Positions 34,355 through 43,921 of a stretch of DNA of 53,328 bases are shown here, piece by piece (the stretch's first letter is position 1; each line of letters opens with the position of its first letter). The notes under the pieces are model-generated. The model made no database searches and was not told the DNA's origin. It saw nothing but the letters and a program-made list of their open reading frames with translations. Origin of the DNA: Limiplasma sp964416065 (GTDB lineage Bacteria > Bacillota > Clostridia > Christensenellales > Aristaeellaceae); the NCBI GenBank assembly GCA_964416065.1, contig CAYQCL010000011.1, positions 1 to 53,328 of the forward strand, read 5' to 3'. The position numbers were made by a program, and so were the translations under genes.

Positions 34355-34384
34355 TAGTCTGATCAAGGAAAAGGGGGCGACCGC

Positions 34385-35428
34385 GTGCTTAGAGAGGTGA
34401 ACGTTCATACAGACTGGTGCGAAATGACCATGAGCATGATGCGTGAGAAGCAGTTTGAAGCATGCGAGCGCCGACTTTTTGCCTACCCAAGCGTAAGTTT
34501 GTTTTCCTCGGAAGCGACGGAAAACGACGCTCAGATGCTTTTATCAGGTTCCTTTGACGACGTCCATGGCGAGGGCGGCAAGAAACTGGTCACGCTGGAA
34601 ATGCTGCGCGAGCGCATTATGTCGCGTCTGCCTTTGGAAGCGGCGTTTCTAAGCGTGGGAGAGATGCAGCTTTTGGAAAAGCTGCTCTTGAATGACGGTG
34701 AGCTGCTGTTGGGCGACTGGGATGATATCGGCGCGGCGGAGGCGCTCGTCCGGCGGCTATGGTGCAGCTTTCACGCGCAGGACGACGATTGGACGCTCCT
34801 TTTGCCAAAGCCCCTGCATGAGCCGTTGCTGGCGGCGCTGGGAAATCCTGAAACGCCTAAGGCGCGTGAACGCCTGTTCCGCTATGACGCGACGATTCAC
34901 AGCCTGCTTTACATCGCTGGCTTTCTGCATTCCGCGCAGCCAATGGCCTATTTCACCCAGGACGTCATGAGGCGAGGGGACGATCTGGCGGTTCAGATCG
35001 CAAGACGTTATATGCAGGCTTCCTTTGAATATGTTACAGACGCGAACGGAGACTTAATTCTGCTGCATCCGGGACTGGCGGATCCTTACCGGCTGGTGAA
35101 GAACCAGGCGGAGGATATGGCCTGCATCTTTGAGCTTACGCAGGAAACGATTATGGGCGGTATGAACGGCATTTTGCCGGAGGAAATTCCGCTGCATGAG
35201 GAGATGTGCGGCGCGCTGTTCGGCGCTCTGCGTCCGGAATACGAGTTGAGCGAGGCGGTGGAGGATCTGCGCATGCTCGCCAAGCAAGGCGTGAGCCTGA
35301 AGGAAATGGAGAGCGTAATGGCTTCCATGCTGGCCGTGCTCCCAACGGAGAGAATGAAAAGCGCGCTGAAGCGTCTCTATCTTTGCACGCCGCATTGGCT
35401 GACCCTTGGCGCGACGCAGATTCATTGA
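34385..35428 (+). CDS. Uncharacterised protein (orphan), mostly helical
   Basis: A protein of 347 aa that I cannot assign to a family. No signal peptide or transmembrane helix is evident. It is rich in Leu, Glu, Ala and Met and looks all-alpha (KKLVTLEMLRERIMSRLPLE, LREL-type helices near the C-terminus: VEDLRMLAKQGVSLKEMESV). Sequence TQETIMGGMNGILPEEI and KNQAEDMACIFELT may be distinctive. The start is GTG 34385 with AAGGGGG 8 nt upstream; a GTG four codons later is an alternative. It is followed by the RluA-type gene after 4 nt, so they share a transcript; an RNA- or ribosome-related role is possible but unproven. Confidence 0.7.
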   Translation: MLREVNVHTDWCEMTMSMMREKQFEACERRLFAYPSVSLFSSEATENDAQMLLSGSFDDVHGEGGKKLVTLEMLRERIMSRLPLEAAFLSVGEMQLLEKLLLNDGELLLGDWDDIGAAEALVRRLWCSFHAQDDDWTLLLPKPLHEPLLAALGNPETPKARERLFRYDATIHSLLYIAGFLHSAQPMAYFTQDVMRRGDDLAVQIARRYMQASFEYVTDANGDLILLHPGLADPYRLVKNQAEDMACIFELTQETIMGGMNGILPEEIPLHEEMCGALFGALRPEYELSEAVEDLRMLAKQGVSLKEMESVMASMLAVLPTERMKSALKRLYLCTPHWLTLGATQIH

Positions 35429-35432
35429 GCCG

Positions 35433-36302
35433 ATGAAGCGATATACCTTTCGTGTCCCCCAGGAGTGCAAGGGCGGCAGGCTGTTTCGCTGCGTCTGCCG
35501 CATGCTGCCTGAAGTGCCTGAATACGCGATCAGAGAAGCGTTCCAAAAGCGCGATGTCAAGGTTGATGGCCGGCGCGTCGATTTGAACGCCGAGACCGTT
35601 GTCAATGCCGAGGTACAGGTTTATGTGCGAGACACGCAGAAACGTCGATTGATTCCGATTCTATATGAGGATGAAAATGTGATTGTGGCGGTTAAGCCCG
35701 CGGGAATCAGCTGTGAAAGGGACGCGTATGGCGAAGGGACGCTCGCGCGACTCTTGTATGAACAGCTGCTTGAGAAAAATCCGGACGCCGTCATGCCGCT
35801 TTTGTGCCATCGCCTGGATAATCAGACAGAGGGTTTGATCCTTCTGGCGAAGAACGAGCGTGTTCAGCTTGCGATGCAGGACGCTTTTCGCGACCGTCGG
35901 ATCCATAAGAACTATATCTGTCTGGTTCGGGGGACGCCACGGCCTCAGCATCAGATTCTGTACGCTTATCTTACCAAGGACGCCCAAAGGGCACGCGTTT
36001 CAATTTCTGACAAAGAGACGCGCGGCGCAAAAAGGATCGTCACGGAATATACGGTTCTGGAGGCCGGAGAGTGCGCGAGACTGCTGATTGATCTGCACAC
36101 GGGACGCACGCATCAAATTCGCGCGCATATGGCGTTCATCGGACATCCGCTGTTGGGAGACGATCAGTATGGTGACCGCGCGTTCAATCGGCAAAAAAAG
36201 GCGCGGAGATTGATGCTGTGCGCGACAAATCTGAAATTTGAGATGATGGGCGAGTTTGCCTATCTGAATGAAAAAATGTTTACTTATCAACCGTTCTTTT
36301 AG
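35433..36302 (+). CDS. RluA family pseudouridine synthase
   Basis: A protein of 289 aa with an N-terminal S4 RNA-binding domain (residues about 13-60: LFRCVCRMLPEVPEYAIREA, KRDVKVDGRRV). The catalytic domain holds CHRLDNQTEGLILLAKN, whose Asp (about residue 129) is the nucleophile, and the LHTGRTHQIRAHMAFIGHPL region. It isomerises uridines in 23S rRNA or tRNA (RluD/RluC-like); the exact site is not predictable. The start is ATG 35433. It is directly after the orphan gene and 11 nt before a HAD phosphatase. Confidence 0.93.
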   Translation: MKRYTFRVPQECKGGRLFRCVCRMLPEVPEYAIREAFQKRDVKVDGRRVDLNAETVVNAEVQVYVRDTQKRRLIPILYEDENVIVAVKPAGISCERDAYGEGTLARLLYEQLLEKNPDAVMPLLCHRLDNQTEGLILLAKNERVQLAMQDAFRDRRIHKNYICLVRGTPRPQHQILYAYLTKDAQRARVSISDKETRGAKRIVTEYTVLEAGECARLLIDLHTGRTHQIRAHMAFIGHPLLGDDQYGDRAFNRQKKARRLMLCATNLKFEMMGEFAYLNEKMFTYQPFF

Positions 36303-36313
36303 GGGAGAAAGAA

Positions 36314-37132
36314 ATGAATACGAAGGATATCCGCCTGATCGTGATGGATATGGATGGAACGCTACTTGATCCGGAGAGGAAAATCAGCGAAGGAAACATG
36401 GAGACGCTTAAAGAAGCGCAGAAACGGGGTATCCATCTGGCAATTTGCAGCGGACGTCTCGCGGGGGACATCTCGCAGTTTGTGATGGATGAGCTTCAGG
36501 ATTGCGCGGTACTTTCGCTCAATGGCGCGTATTGCATGCGCAGACCGATGGAGGATGTATTCGCAAATCATGTTTTTTCGGAAAGGATGCTTAGCGAATG
36601 CGTCCAAATCCTTTCCGAGGCGGGAATTCCCTTTGGCTGCTTTGCGCAGAATCGGCTTGTGCTGTTTGGTGAGATTACAAAGATGGATATGTGGTACAAT
36701 GAATCCCAAAGCCCGTTTGCGCCACAGGTTTTGTGGGGGATGGATGGACTCGAGCGGATCGGAAGCGCGAATGTGAACAAGATTTTGTGCTATTCGCCTG
36801 ATCAGACGAGGCTGAACGCAGCATATAAAGGGCTCTGCAAGGTGGAAGGACTGGAGATTTCCAGCTCATGGGAGCAGAATTATGAGCTGATGCCTCGCGG
36901 AATCGGCAAGGGATACGCGGTCAGGGAGCTTGCGCAACATTTGGGCCTGGATGCCTCGGAGGTCATGGCCATTGGAGATTATGACAACGACGTCGGCATG
37001 ATCGCTTATGCCGGTCTGGGCGTGGCGATGGGAAACGCGGTTAGAACCATCCGGGATCATGCGGATTTTGTGACCAAAACAAACGGCGAGGATGGCGTGG
37101 CCTATGCCGTGCGTCGTTTTGCGCTTGATTAG
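36314..37132 (+). CDS. Cof-type HAD phosphatase
   Basis: A protein of 272 aa of HAD subfamily IIB (YidA, Cof). Motif I VMDMDGTLLDPERKISEGN, motif II ICSGR, and motif III/IV GKGYAVRELAQHLGL and AIGDYDNDVGMIAYAGLGVA are complete, with a long cap between. It is a cytoplasmic sugar-phosphate or flavin phosphatase, substrate unknown. RBS GGGGAGAAAG precedes ATG 36314. It lies 46 nt before the ABC exporter pair. Confidence 0.93.
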   Translation: MNTKDIRLIVMDMDGTLLDPERKISEGNMETLKEAQKRGIHLAICSGRLAGDISQFVMDELQDCAVLSLNGAYCMRRPMEDVFANHVFSERMLSECVQILSEAGIPFGCFAQNRLVLFGEITKMDMWYNESQSPFAPQVLWGMDGLERIGSANVNKILCYSPDQTRLNAAYKGLCKVEGLEISSSWEQNYELMPRGIGKGYAVRELAQHLGLDASEVMAIGDYDNDVGMIAYAGLGVAMGNAVRTIRDHADFVTKTNGEDGVAYAVRRFALD

Positions 37133-37178
37133 TTGGAATCGTATACAAGAGAATTCCCGAGTTGGAGGATAATTGCAT

Positions 37179-39029
37179 ATGAAACAGAATTTGCGGGCGC
37201 TTTGGGCGCTCGTAAGGGAAAACCGCGCGCTATATATCGGCGCGGTGATATGCACGGCCGTGACGGTCGTCATTGGCTTTTTAACCCCGCTGGTGTTTTC
37301 AGAAACCATTGATGTGATCCTGTCAAACGGCGCGAGCTTTATGCCGGAATGGCTGAAGGCGCCCGTGCACGCGATGGGCGGCAGGGCCTTTTTGCGTGGA
37401 AATCTTTGGATTGTCGCGGCGTTGGTCATAGCGCTCAACGTGCTTAACGGGATTTTTTCCTATTTTAAAGAGCGCGCCACAGCCACGGCGGGTGAGAGCA
37501 TCGCCAAGGATCTGCGCGAGCGGCTATACCGGCGGCTGAGCTATCTTTCCTTCCGCTATCATGTGCGCGCCGAAACCGGCGACCTGATTCAGCGCTGCAC
37601 GAGTGACGTGGAGACGGTTCGCCGCTTCCTGTCTACCCAGGTGATCGAAGCGACACGCGCAGTTCTCATGACCGTTATCGCTTTCGTTATTCTGTTTGAT
37701 CGGAACAGGGAAATCGCGCTCTATAGCCTGATGCTTGTGCCGGTGATGTTTGCCGGTTCGTATATTTTTTTCAACAAGATCACCAAGTCCTTCCGTCTCA
37801 GCGATGAGAGCGAGGGCAAAATGAGCAACGTGCTCCAGGAAAACCTCACAGGCGTTCGCGTCGTGCGCGCGTTTGGAATGCAGCAGAGCGAGGTGGAGAA
37901 GTTCGACCAGGCGAGCCGTGACTTCCAGAAAAAGACCTTCCGGCTCTACAATTACCTGGCGGTATATTGGGGCAGCATGGACTGCGTGACCATGCTGCAA
38001 ATCATGATTACGCTTCTGATCTGCGTGTATAAGGCGATTCAGGGCGAAATCAGCGTGGGAACCCTGGTGGTCTTCACCAGCTATATTTCCATGCTGCTCT
38101 ATCCCATTCGCCAGTTGGGACGCATCCTGAGCGACGCGGGCAAGAGCGTGGTGGCCCTTGGCCGTATACGCGAGATTCTGGAAGAGGAAGCCGAGCGGCC
38201 TGAGGAAGGCTCGCTCACGCCGCCGCTCAACGGCGACATCGTGTTTGAGCATGTCTGCTTTCGCTACGATGAGGATGGAAACGATGTCCTTTCCGATCTG
38301 TGTATGATCATACCGGCGGGTAAGACCGTTGCGCTGCTTGGAAATACCGGAAGCGGCAAGAGTACCATTGTCCATCTTCTGCAACGGCTGATCGAGCCGA
38401 CATCTGGACGGATCACCATCGGCGGGGTGGATATCCGCCGCATCGACCGCTGGTATCTGCGTTCGCATGTGGGCTTGATGCTGCAGGAGCCGTTCCTCTA
38501 TGGCCGCACGGTCATGGGGAATCTATCCATCGCCGTGCCGGACGCGCCTGAGGCGCGTGTAAAGGAAATGAGCCGGATTGCTCATGCGGATGGTTTCATC
38601 CGCTCGTTTGAAAAGGGCTATGACACGCTGATCGGCGAGCGTGGTGTGACGCTGTCCGGCGGGCAGCGCCAGCGTGTGGCGATTGCCCGCACGCTGCTTA
38701 AGGAAAACGACGTTCTTATTTTTGACGACAGCCTTTCCGCTGTGGATATGCAGACCGACCGCGCCATTCGCGAGGCGCTTAGAACCAAGCGGGAGGGAAT
38801 CACGACTATTATTATCAGCCACCGCATCAGCACGCTGTGCGAGGCCGACCGCATTTTCGTTCTGGAGAACGGGCGCCTTTCGGATGAGGGCACGCATGAG
38901 GAGCTGACGAGCCGCGACGGCCTGTACAGGCGGATTTTTGCGATTCAGTCCGAGCTTAAGGACGATCTTGACCGCAGCCGCGCGGCGGTGGGAAAGGGGG
39001 AAGAGCCATGCAGGGATATGACGAAATAG
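37179..39029 (+). CDS. Heterodimeric ABC exporter, subunit with degenerate catalytic site
   Basis: A protein of 616 aa with an N-terminal six-helix exporter domain and a C-terminal ATPase. Walker A GNTGSGKST (about 388-396), signature LSGGQRQRVAIART, Walker B LIFDDSLSAVD in which the catalytic Glu is Asp, switch IIISHR. It overlaps the next gene by 22 nt, and together they match the BmrCD/TM287-288/LmrCD layout, in which this subunit carries the non-canonical site residue. It probably exports lipids or drugs. ATG 37179 is favoured over the TTG two codons before, since GGAGG lies 10 nt upstream. Confidence 0.92.
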   Translation: MKQNLRALWALVRENRALYIGAVICTAVTVVIGFLTPLVFSETIDVILSNGASFMPEWLKAPVHAMGGRAFLRGNLWIVAALVIALNVLNGIFSYFKERATATAGESIAKDLRERLYRRLSYLSFRYHVRAETGDLIQRCTSDVETVRRFLSTQVIEATRAVLMTVIAFVILFDRNREIALYSLMLVPVMFAGSYIFFNKITKSFRLSDESEGKMSNVLQENLTGVRVVRAFGMQQSEVEKFDQASRDFQKKTFRLYNYLAVYWGSMDCVTMLQIMITLLICVYKAIQGEISVGTLVVFTSYISMLLYPIRQLGRILSDAGKSVVALGRIREILEEEAERPEEGSLTPPLNGDIVFEHVCFRYDEDGNDVLSDLCMIIPAGKTVALLGNTGSGKSTIVHLLQRLIEPTSGRITIGGVDIRRIDRWYLRSHVGLMLQEPFLYGRTVMGNLSIAVPDAPEARVKEMSRIAHADGFIRSFEKGYDTLIGERGVTLSGGQRQRVAIARTLLKENDVLIFDDSLSAVDMQTDRAIREALRTKREGITTIIISHRISTLCEADRIFVLENGRLSDEGTHEELTSRDGLYRRIFAIQSELKDDLDRSRAAVGKGEEPCRDMTK

Positions 39030-40855
39030 ATTATTCCCAAAAATTTGATTTTTCTTTGTGGAAGCGGCTTTTGGTGATCGCCAAGCCCTATCATAAATAT
39101 CTATGGATGATCGTGCTTTTTATGAGCCTGAGCGCCGTGTGCGACGTTATCTTTCCGCAGCTGACCGGCTATGCCATCGATCATTTCATCGCCAGGCATA
39201 CCACGGAGGGAATGGGCGGCTTTATTGCGACATATATGGGCACGCTCGCTGTTCAGACGCTTTGCATCTATTCCTTTCTTTATCTGAGTGGAAAGGTGGA
39301 GGTCGGCGTATGCTATCTCATCCGAAGGCTGGGCTTCCAAAAGCTTCAGGAGCTGCCCTTCTCCTATTATGACCGCATGCCGGTCGGATATCTTCTCAGC
39401 CGCATGACTACCGATACCCAACGCCTGGCGGACACCATCGGCTGGTCGCTGCTGGATTTGGTATGGGGCGTGGTGTTCCTGATCGTCTGCTCGATTCAGA
39501 TGTTTATCCTGCATTGGCGGCTGGCGGCCGTGATCGTGCTGGTCATTCCACCGCTTGCACTGATCAGCGCGTACTTTCAAAAGCGTATCCTGGCGGCGCA
39601 TCGCCAGACGCGCAAGATCAATTCCAAGATCACCGGCGCGTTTAATGAGGGCATCATGGGAGCCAAAACGACCAAAACCCTGGTGCGCGAGGAAAAGAAC
39701 ATCGAGGAGTTTGGCGAGCTGACCAGGGATATGAAGAAATACTCGGTGCGAGCCGCCTCCCTAAGCGCGCTGTTTTTGCCCATTGTGGTCTCCCTGGGAT
39801 CGCTTGCGACAGCCTACGCGCTTTACGAGGGCGGCACCGAGGTGCTTTTGTCCACACTATCCCTGGGCACGCTTCAGGTATTTATCAGCTATACCCTGCA
39901 ATTTTTCCAGCCGGTGCGCGATATCGCCCGCATCTTCGCGGAGCTGCAAAGCTCACAGGCGGCGGCGGAGCGCGTCCTGTCTCTGCTGGCGACGGAGCCG
40001 GAGATCAAGGATAGCCCAGAGGTTGTCGAACGCTTCGGAGACAACTTCCATCCCAAAAGGGAGAATTGGCCGGAGCTCCATGGGGACATCACCTTTGAAG
40101 ATGTGAGCTTCCGCTATGCCGATGGTGAAAAGGTGTTGAGCCATTTCAACCTCCATGTGAGGGCGGGAGAAAGCATTGCGCTGGTAGGGGAGACGGGCAG
40201 CGGCAAGAGTACGATCGTCAATCTCCTGTGCCGTTTCTATGAGCCGACAGAGGGGCGGATTCTGATCGACGGCGTGGATTATCGGGAGCGCAGCCTTCTT
40301 TGGCTGCAAAGCCATTTGGGCTATGTGCTCCAGCAGCCGCATATGTTCAGCGGTACCATCCGAGACAACATCCGCTACGGAAGACCCGAGGCGACGGAGG
40401 AGGAGGTCGTGCGCGCCGCGAGGCTGGCCAACGCTCACAGCTTTATTTCTCGTCTGCCCAAGGGCTACGATACCTATGTGGGAGAGGGCGGAAGCCTGCT
40501 CAGCTCGGGCGAGAAGCAGCTTGTTTCCTTTGCGCGGGCCGTTTTGGTCGATCCCGCGCTGTTCATCCTTGACGAGGCGACATCCTCCGTGGACACGCAC
40601 AGCGAGGCGTTGATTCAGGAGGCGATTACTGACATTCTGAAGGGACGTACCAGCTTTATGATCGCGCACAGGCTTTCCACTGTCCGTCAGGCTGACAGGA
40701 TCCTTGTCATTTCCGACGGCAGGATTATCGAGGAGGGAACGCACGATCAGCTGATCGTCAAGCAGGGCTATTATTACGATCTCTATACCGGTCAGTTCCA
40801 GGACGAGCAAGGGCAGCGTGTGCTTAACAGCTTGGGAGCGGATAAGCCGGTTTGA
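39008..40855 (+). CDS. Heterodimeric ABC exporter, catalytic subunit
   Basis: A protein of 615 aa with a six-helix membrane domain (starting LLVIAKPYHKYLWMIVLFMS) and an ATPase. It has Walker A GETGSGKST (about 395), Q-loop LGYVLQQPHMF, signature LSSGEKQLVSFAR, Walker B LFILDEATSSVD with the catalytic Glu, and the switch His in MIAHRLSTVRQADRIL. The signature LSSGE differs from LSGGQ, as often seen in one partner of heterodimers. The stop overlaps a promoter for the kinase gene downstream. Confidence 0.93.
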   Translation: MQGYDEIDYSQKFDFSLWKRLLVIAKPYHKYLWMIVLFMSLSAVCDVIFPQLTGYAIDHFIARHTTEGMGGFIATYMGTLAVQTLCIYSFLYLSGKVEVGVCYLIRRLGFQKLQELPFSYYDRMPVGYLLSRMTTDTQRLADTIGWSLLDLVWGVVFLIVCSIQMFILHWRLAAVIVLVIPPLALISAYFQKRILAAHRQTRKINSKITGAFNEGIMGAKTTKTLVREEKNIEEFGELTRDMKKYSVRAASLSALFLPIVVSLGSLATAYALYEGGTEVLLSTLSLGTLQVFISYTLQFFQPVRDIARIFAELQSSQAAAERVLSLLATEPEIKDSPEVVERFGDNFHPKRENWPELHGDITFEDVSFRYADGEKVLSHFNLHVRAGESIALVGETGSGKSTIVNLLCRFYEPTEGRILIDGVDYRERSLLWLQSHLGYVLQQPHMFSGTIRDNIRYGRPEATEEEVVRAARLANAHSFISRLPKGYDTYVGEGGSLLSSGEKQLVSFARAVLVDPALFILDEATSSVDTHSEALIQEAITDILKGRTSFMIAHRLSTVRQADRILVISDGRIIEEGTHDQLIVKQGYYYDLYTGQFQDEQGQRVLNSLGADKPV

Positions 40856-40880
40856 CAGGTACGATTGAAGATGATATGAT
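40852..40880 (+). promoter_or_regulatory. Promoter of the ribokinase-like gene
   Basis: Perfect TTGACA (40852-40857) overlapping the exporter stop, 17-nt spacer, TATGAT (40875-40880). Confidence 0.8.
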
Positions 40881-40911
40881 TGTAACACGATCAGCGAAAG
40901 AGGCGAAAACC

Positions 40912-41796
40912 ATGAGAATCGTCAATTATGGCTCCATGAACATTGATAACGTCTATTCTGTGGATCATACGGCGAAGCCGGGAGAGACCATTTTGGCCTT
41001 TGAACGCAATGTTTTTTGCGGCGGAAAGGGACTGAATCAGTCCATTGCGATTGCCAGGGCCGGCGGGAGAGTGTATCATGCGGGCGTTTTAGGCGAGGAT
41101 GGCGGCATGCTCCTTGAGGCGCTTGAGACCAACGGCGTGGATACGGGCTTCATCCGCAGGGAAAAGGGGCCGAGCTCGCACACCGTGATCCAGGTGGATC
41201 GCAGGGGGCAGAACAGCATTATTGTCTATGGCGGCGAGAATATGCGCCCCACAGAAGCGGATATCGATCGTGTCCTGGCGTATTTTGGATCGGATGACGC
41301 CGTGATTTTGCAAAACGAGCTATACAATTCGGCCTTGATGATGAAGAAGGCGGCGCAAAAGGGATTGTGTGTGATTTTCAATCCCTCGCCGGTCAATGAG
41401 GCGCTTTTGGATTATCCGCTGGAGAGCGTAAGCTGGTTTTTGCTCAATGAGATCGAGGGTGAGGCGCTCACGGGCGAGACGGAGCCGGAGAGGATTCTTG
41501 AAGGACTTAAGGGAAAATATCCCAAGGCGTCGGTTGTGCTGACGTTGGGAGATAAGGGTGCGTACTGCCGTCAAGGGGACAAGGTGGTGTTCCAATCCGC
41601 GTTTCGGGTAAAGGCTGTAGACACTACCGCGGCGGGCGATACCTTCACCGGCTATTTTGTCTCCGGCCTCGCGGACGGCGCCCCGTTGGAGAAGATTATG
41701 CGCCGCGCCGCGCGCGCCTCCTCCATCGCGGTCGGACGCATGGGAGCGGCGGATTCCATTCCTCTGGCGGTCGAGGTGGACGCGTTGGAAAACTAA
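40912..41796 (+). CDS. Ribokinase/PfkB family carbohydrate kinase
   Basis: A protein of 294 aa. PfkB signature 1 is GGKGLNQSIAIARAG, and signature 2 is DTTAAGDTFTGYFVSGL, whose GD pair is the catalytic base and anion hole. NYGSMNIDNVYSVD at the start is ribokinase-like. It phosphorylates ribose or a related sugar or nucleoside in the cytoplasm. ATG 40912 is used because the upstream in-frame codons precede the promoter's expected start. It has its own promoter and a terminator downstream. Confidence 0.92.
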   Translation: MRIVNYGSMNIDNVYSVDHTAKPGETILAFERNVFCGGKGLNQSIAIARAGGRVYHAGVLGEDGGMLLEALETNGVDTGFIRREKGPSSHTVIQVDRRGQNSIIVYGGENMRPTEADIDRVLAYFGSDDAVILQNELYNSALMMKKAAQKGLCVIFNPSPVNEALLDYPLESVSWFLLNEIEGEALTGETEPERILEGLKGKYPKASVVLTLGDKGAYCRQGDKVVFQSAFRVKAVDTTAAGDTFTGYFVSGLADGAPLEKIMRRAARASSIAVGRMGAADSIPLAVEVDALEN

Positions 41797-41809
41797 GGCG
41801 AATAGACAG

Positions 41810-41841
41810 GCAGGGACGCGACAGCGGTGTTGCGTCCCTGC
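41810..41841 (+). terminator. Hairpin after the ribokinase-like gene
   Basis: A 10-bp stem (GCAGGGACGC 41810-41819 with GCGTCCCTGC 41832-41841). The following T-run is interrupted (TTCAATGCTTTT), so it is probably a partial terminator. Confidence 0.55.
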
Positions 41842-41876
41842 TTCAATGCTTTTGGAGCTCTCATGTAGGGCTTCAT

Positions 41877-41900
41877 GGCCGTAAGGCCGGTTTTTTATTT
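41877..41900 (+). terminator. Second terminator, overlapping the HAD gene 3' end
   Basis: GGCC-GTAA-GGCC followed by GGTTTTTTATTTTTT. It overlaps the last codons of the convergent HAD gene. Confidence 0.7.
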
Positions 41901-42539
41901 TTTGTTCAAAAGCCGCTTTTCTAGCTCATCCATCCCCGCGACCCTTAGCTCCGCCCGCAGATTGGGATAGAAGCCGTCGGGATCAAAGAGAATACCGGCC
42001 ATGCCCGCATTGTGGCCGGCCTGGATGTCGATGGCACGGTCGCCGATCATGGCTGCTTGGGATGGATCGACGCCGTTGCGCGACATGAGGGCGATAAGCG
42101 CGTCGGGAGCGGGCTTGTCAGGAAAGCCGTCCACACGGGTAACAGCGTCGGAAAAGAGCGGCCAAAGGCCATCCCGATTTAACTGTTCGATTGCGAGCCG
42201 GTCACGGTGAGTGTAGAGGTAATGATGAAAACCGGCCTCCTTGAGCGCTGTCAGGCAGCCGCGTAAACCGTCATACGGCGGAAAATCGCGCTGCGCGTCA
42301 TGGAAGCGATGAAAGGTGTCCATCACGAGATGGACATCCATACCGCTTTTGGCCGCCGCGGCCTGCGAGGCGTGAAAAACAGAGACCTTTAACATCCCTA
42401 GCGCGTCGTCCGATGCAATCAACCCTTTCAGCCCCAACGCGTTCAGAGCCTGGATGAAGGCAAGCGTTACCTGCGGATAGGAGTTATAGAGCGTTCCATC
42501 AAAATCCCAGAATAAATGGCGAATGTCGTCCGGCATCAT
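41895..42539 (-). CDS. HAD family phosphatase (phosphoglycolate-phosphatase-like)
   Basis: A protein of 214 aa. Motif I LFWDFDGTLYNSYPQ, motif II YTHRDRLAIEQL (Thr instead of Ser), motif III Lys in GFPDKPAPDAL, and motif IV MIGDRAIDIQAGHNAGM. It is a small soluble phosphatase of subfamily IA with an unknown substrate. The start overlaps the stop of the CorC-like gene (ATGATGA region), so the two are translationally coupled. Its last codons lie in a convergent terminator. Confidence 0.9.
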   Translation of the reverse strand: MMPDDIRHLFWDFDGTLYNSYPQVTLAFIQALNALGLKGLIASDDALGMLKVSVFHASQAAAAKSGMDVHLVMDTFHRFHDAQRDFPPYDGLRGCLTALKEAGFHHYLYTHRDRLAIEQLNRDGLWPLFSDAVTRVDGFPDKPAPDALIALMSRNGVDPSQAAMIGDRAIDIQAGHNAGMAGILFDPDGFYPNLRAELRVAGMDELEKRLLNKK

Positions 42540-43921
42540 GAGTCACTCCGTTCGGCGCCGTCGGCCCTTTCTTCGGCTATCTCCGTTTCCTTAGCTTGAT
42601 TTTTCTCAGGAGTGACGATGCTGATCAACGCTTTTTCTACGCGATGGTCAAGAATCCGCTCAACCTGGATATGCAGGCTGTTCACGGTTACCTCTGGCGT
42701 CGAACCGTCCTCGGGAATGCTGGGGAAAAGGCTGAAGACCAGGCCACCCAAGGTATCGTATTCCTCATCCAGCGGGAGCTCGACACCCAGCGTTTCGCTG
42801 AGCGTTTTCAGGCTGACCGTACCTGTCACGCGCCAGAGATTTTCCTCAAGCTTCTCGATTTCAACATCTTCATTGGGGTCAAACTCGTCGTAAATGTTTC
42901 CTACGATTTCTTCAAGCAGATCCTCCATGGTCACGATGCCGCTCATTCCGCCGTATTCGTCCACAACGACGGCCAGATGGATTTTCTGCTTCTGCATGTT
43001 GGAAAAGAGCGTGTCCGCCGGAATGGTCTCGGGGACGAGATAGGGCGTCCGCAGAAGCTCGCGCAAGGGCTTAGGATGCTCAAGCTGCGCGTTGAGCAGG
43101 AAGTTGCGCGTGTTCAAGATGCCGATGATATCGTCGATATCGTCCTCATAGACGGGAAAACGGCTCAAGCCTGTGTTGCGGATGGTCTTGAGAATTTCGT
43201 CAAAGCCGTCCTCCACATGAAGCGCCACGACATCCATACGATGCACCATCACATCAGCGGCGGTGGTATTGTTAAACTCGAAGATGTTTTCGATCATAGC
43301 GCGCTCGTCCTGCTCAATGGCGCCGCTTTCACTGCCGATGTCGACCATCATACGGATTTCTTCCTCCGTCACCTCTTCGGAGGAGGCGTTGGGATTGATA
43401 CGCATCAGACGCAGAACACCGTTTGTGCTGACGGTAAGCAGCCACACCAGGGGTGTGAAGATGACCGAGATCACTCGAAAGATCTTGGCGGACATCCGAG
43501 CGATCCGTTCGGGCCGTTGAAGCGCGATACGCTTGGGAACGAGCTCACCCAGAAGAAGCATGAGGAAGCTAAGAACGAGCGTGGTCAAAACAATACATAT
43601 GGCATGAAGCGAGGCGGGGGAAAGAAAGGTCAGCCCCGCTCCCTTCAAAGCGGCCGACAAAAGAGGAGCGAAGACGTTCGCCGCGAAAGCGCTTGCCAAA
43701 AAGCCGCACAGAGTGACGCAAACCTGAACGGTGGAGAGAAAACGGGCGGGCGTTTCGATCAGCCTAAGCAGACGGATCGACGATTTGTCGCCGTCCTCGG
43801 CCTGCTTGCGAATTTTGTTTTCATTCAAAGAGACGATAGCCGTTTCGGTCGCGGCAAAATACGCGTTGATCAAAATGAGTACGAGCTGAAGGAAAATCTG
43901 ACTGCCTATGGGGTCGTCCAA
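42536..43921 (-). CDS. CorC/HlyC family (CNNM-CBS) membrane protein
   Basis: A protein of 461 aa. An N-terminal DUF21/CNNM membrane domain (FLQLVLILINAYFAATETAI and two or three more helices, to about residue 165) is followed by two CBS domains (VMVHRMDVVALHVEDG, and IHLAVVVDEYGGMSGIVTME) and a CorC-HlyC C-terminal domain (LEENLWRVTGTVSLKTLSE). These proteins are linked to Mg2+/Co2+ efflux. An acidic tail of about 25 residues ends it. The start is TTG 43921, with GGGAGG 8 nt upstream. An extended -10 promoter is upstream. Confidence 0.92.
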   Translation of the reverse strand: MDDPIGSQIFLQLVLILINAYFAATETAIVSLNENKIRKQAEDGDKSSIRLLRLIETPARFLSTVQVCVTLCGFLASAFAANVFAPLLSAALKGAGLTFLSPASLHAICIVLTTLVLSFLMLLLGELVPKRIALQRPERIARMSAKIFRVISVIFTPLVWLLTVSTNGVLRLMRINPNASSEEVTEEEIRMMVDIGSESGAIEQDERAMIENIFEFNNTTAADVMVHRMDVVALHVEDGFDEILKTIRNTGLSRFPVYEDDIDDIIGILNTRNFLLNAQLEHPKPLRELLRTPYLVPETIPADTLFSNMQKQKIHLAVVVDEYGGMSGIVTMEDLLEEIVGNIYDEFDPNEDVEIEKLEENLWRVTGTVSLKTLSETLGVELPLDEEYDTLGGLVFSLFPSIPEDGSTPEVTVNSLHIQVERILDHRVEKALISIVTPEKNQAKETEIAEERADGAERSDS

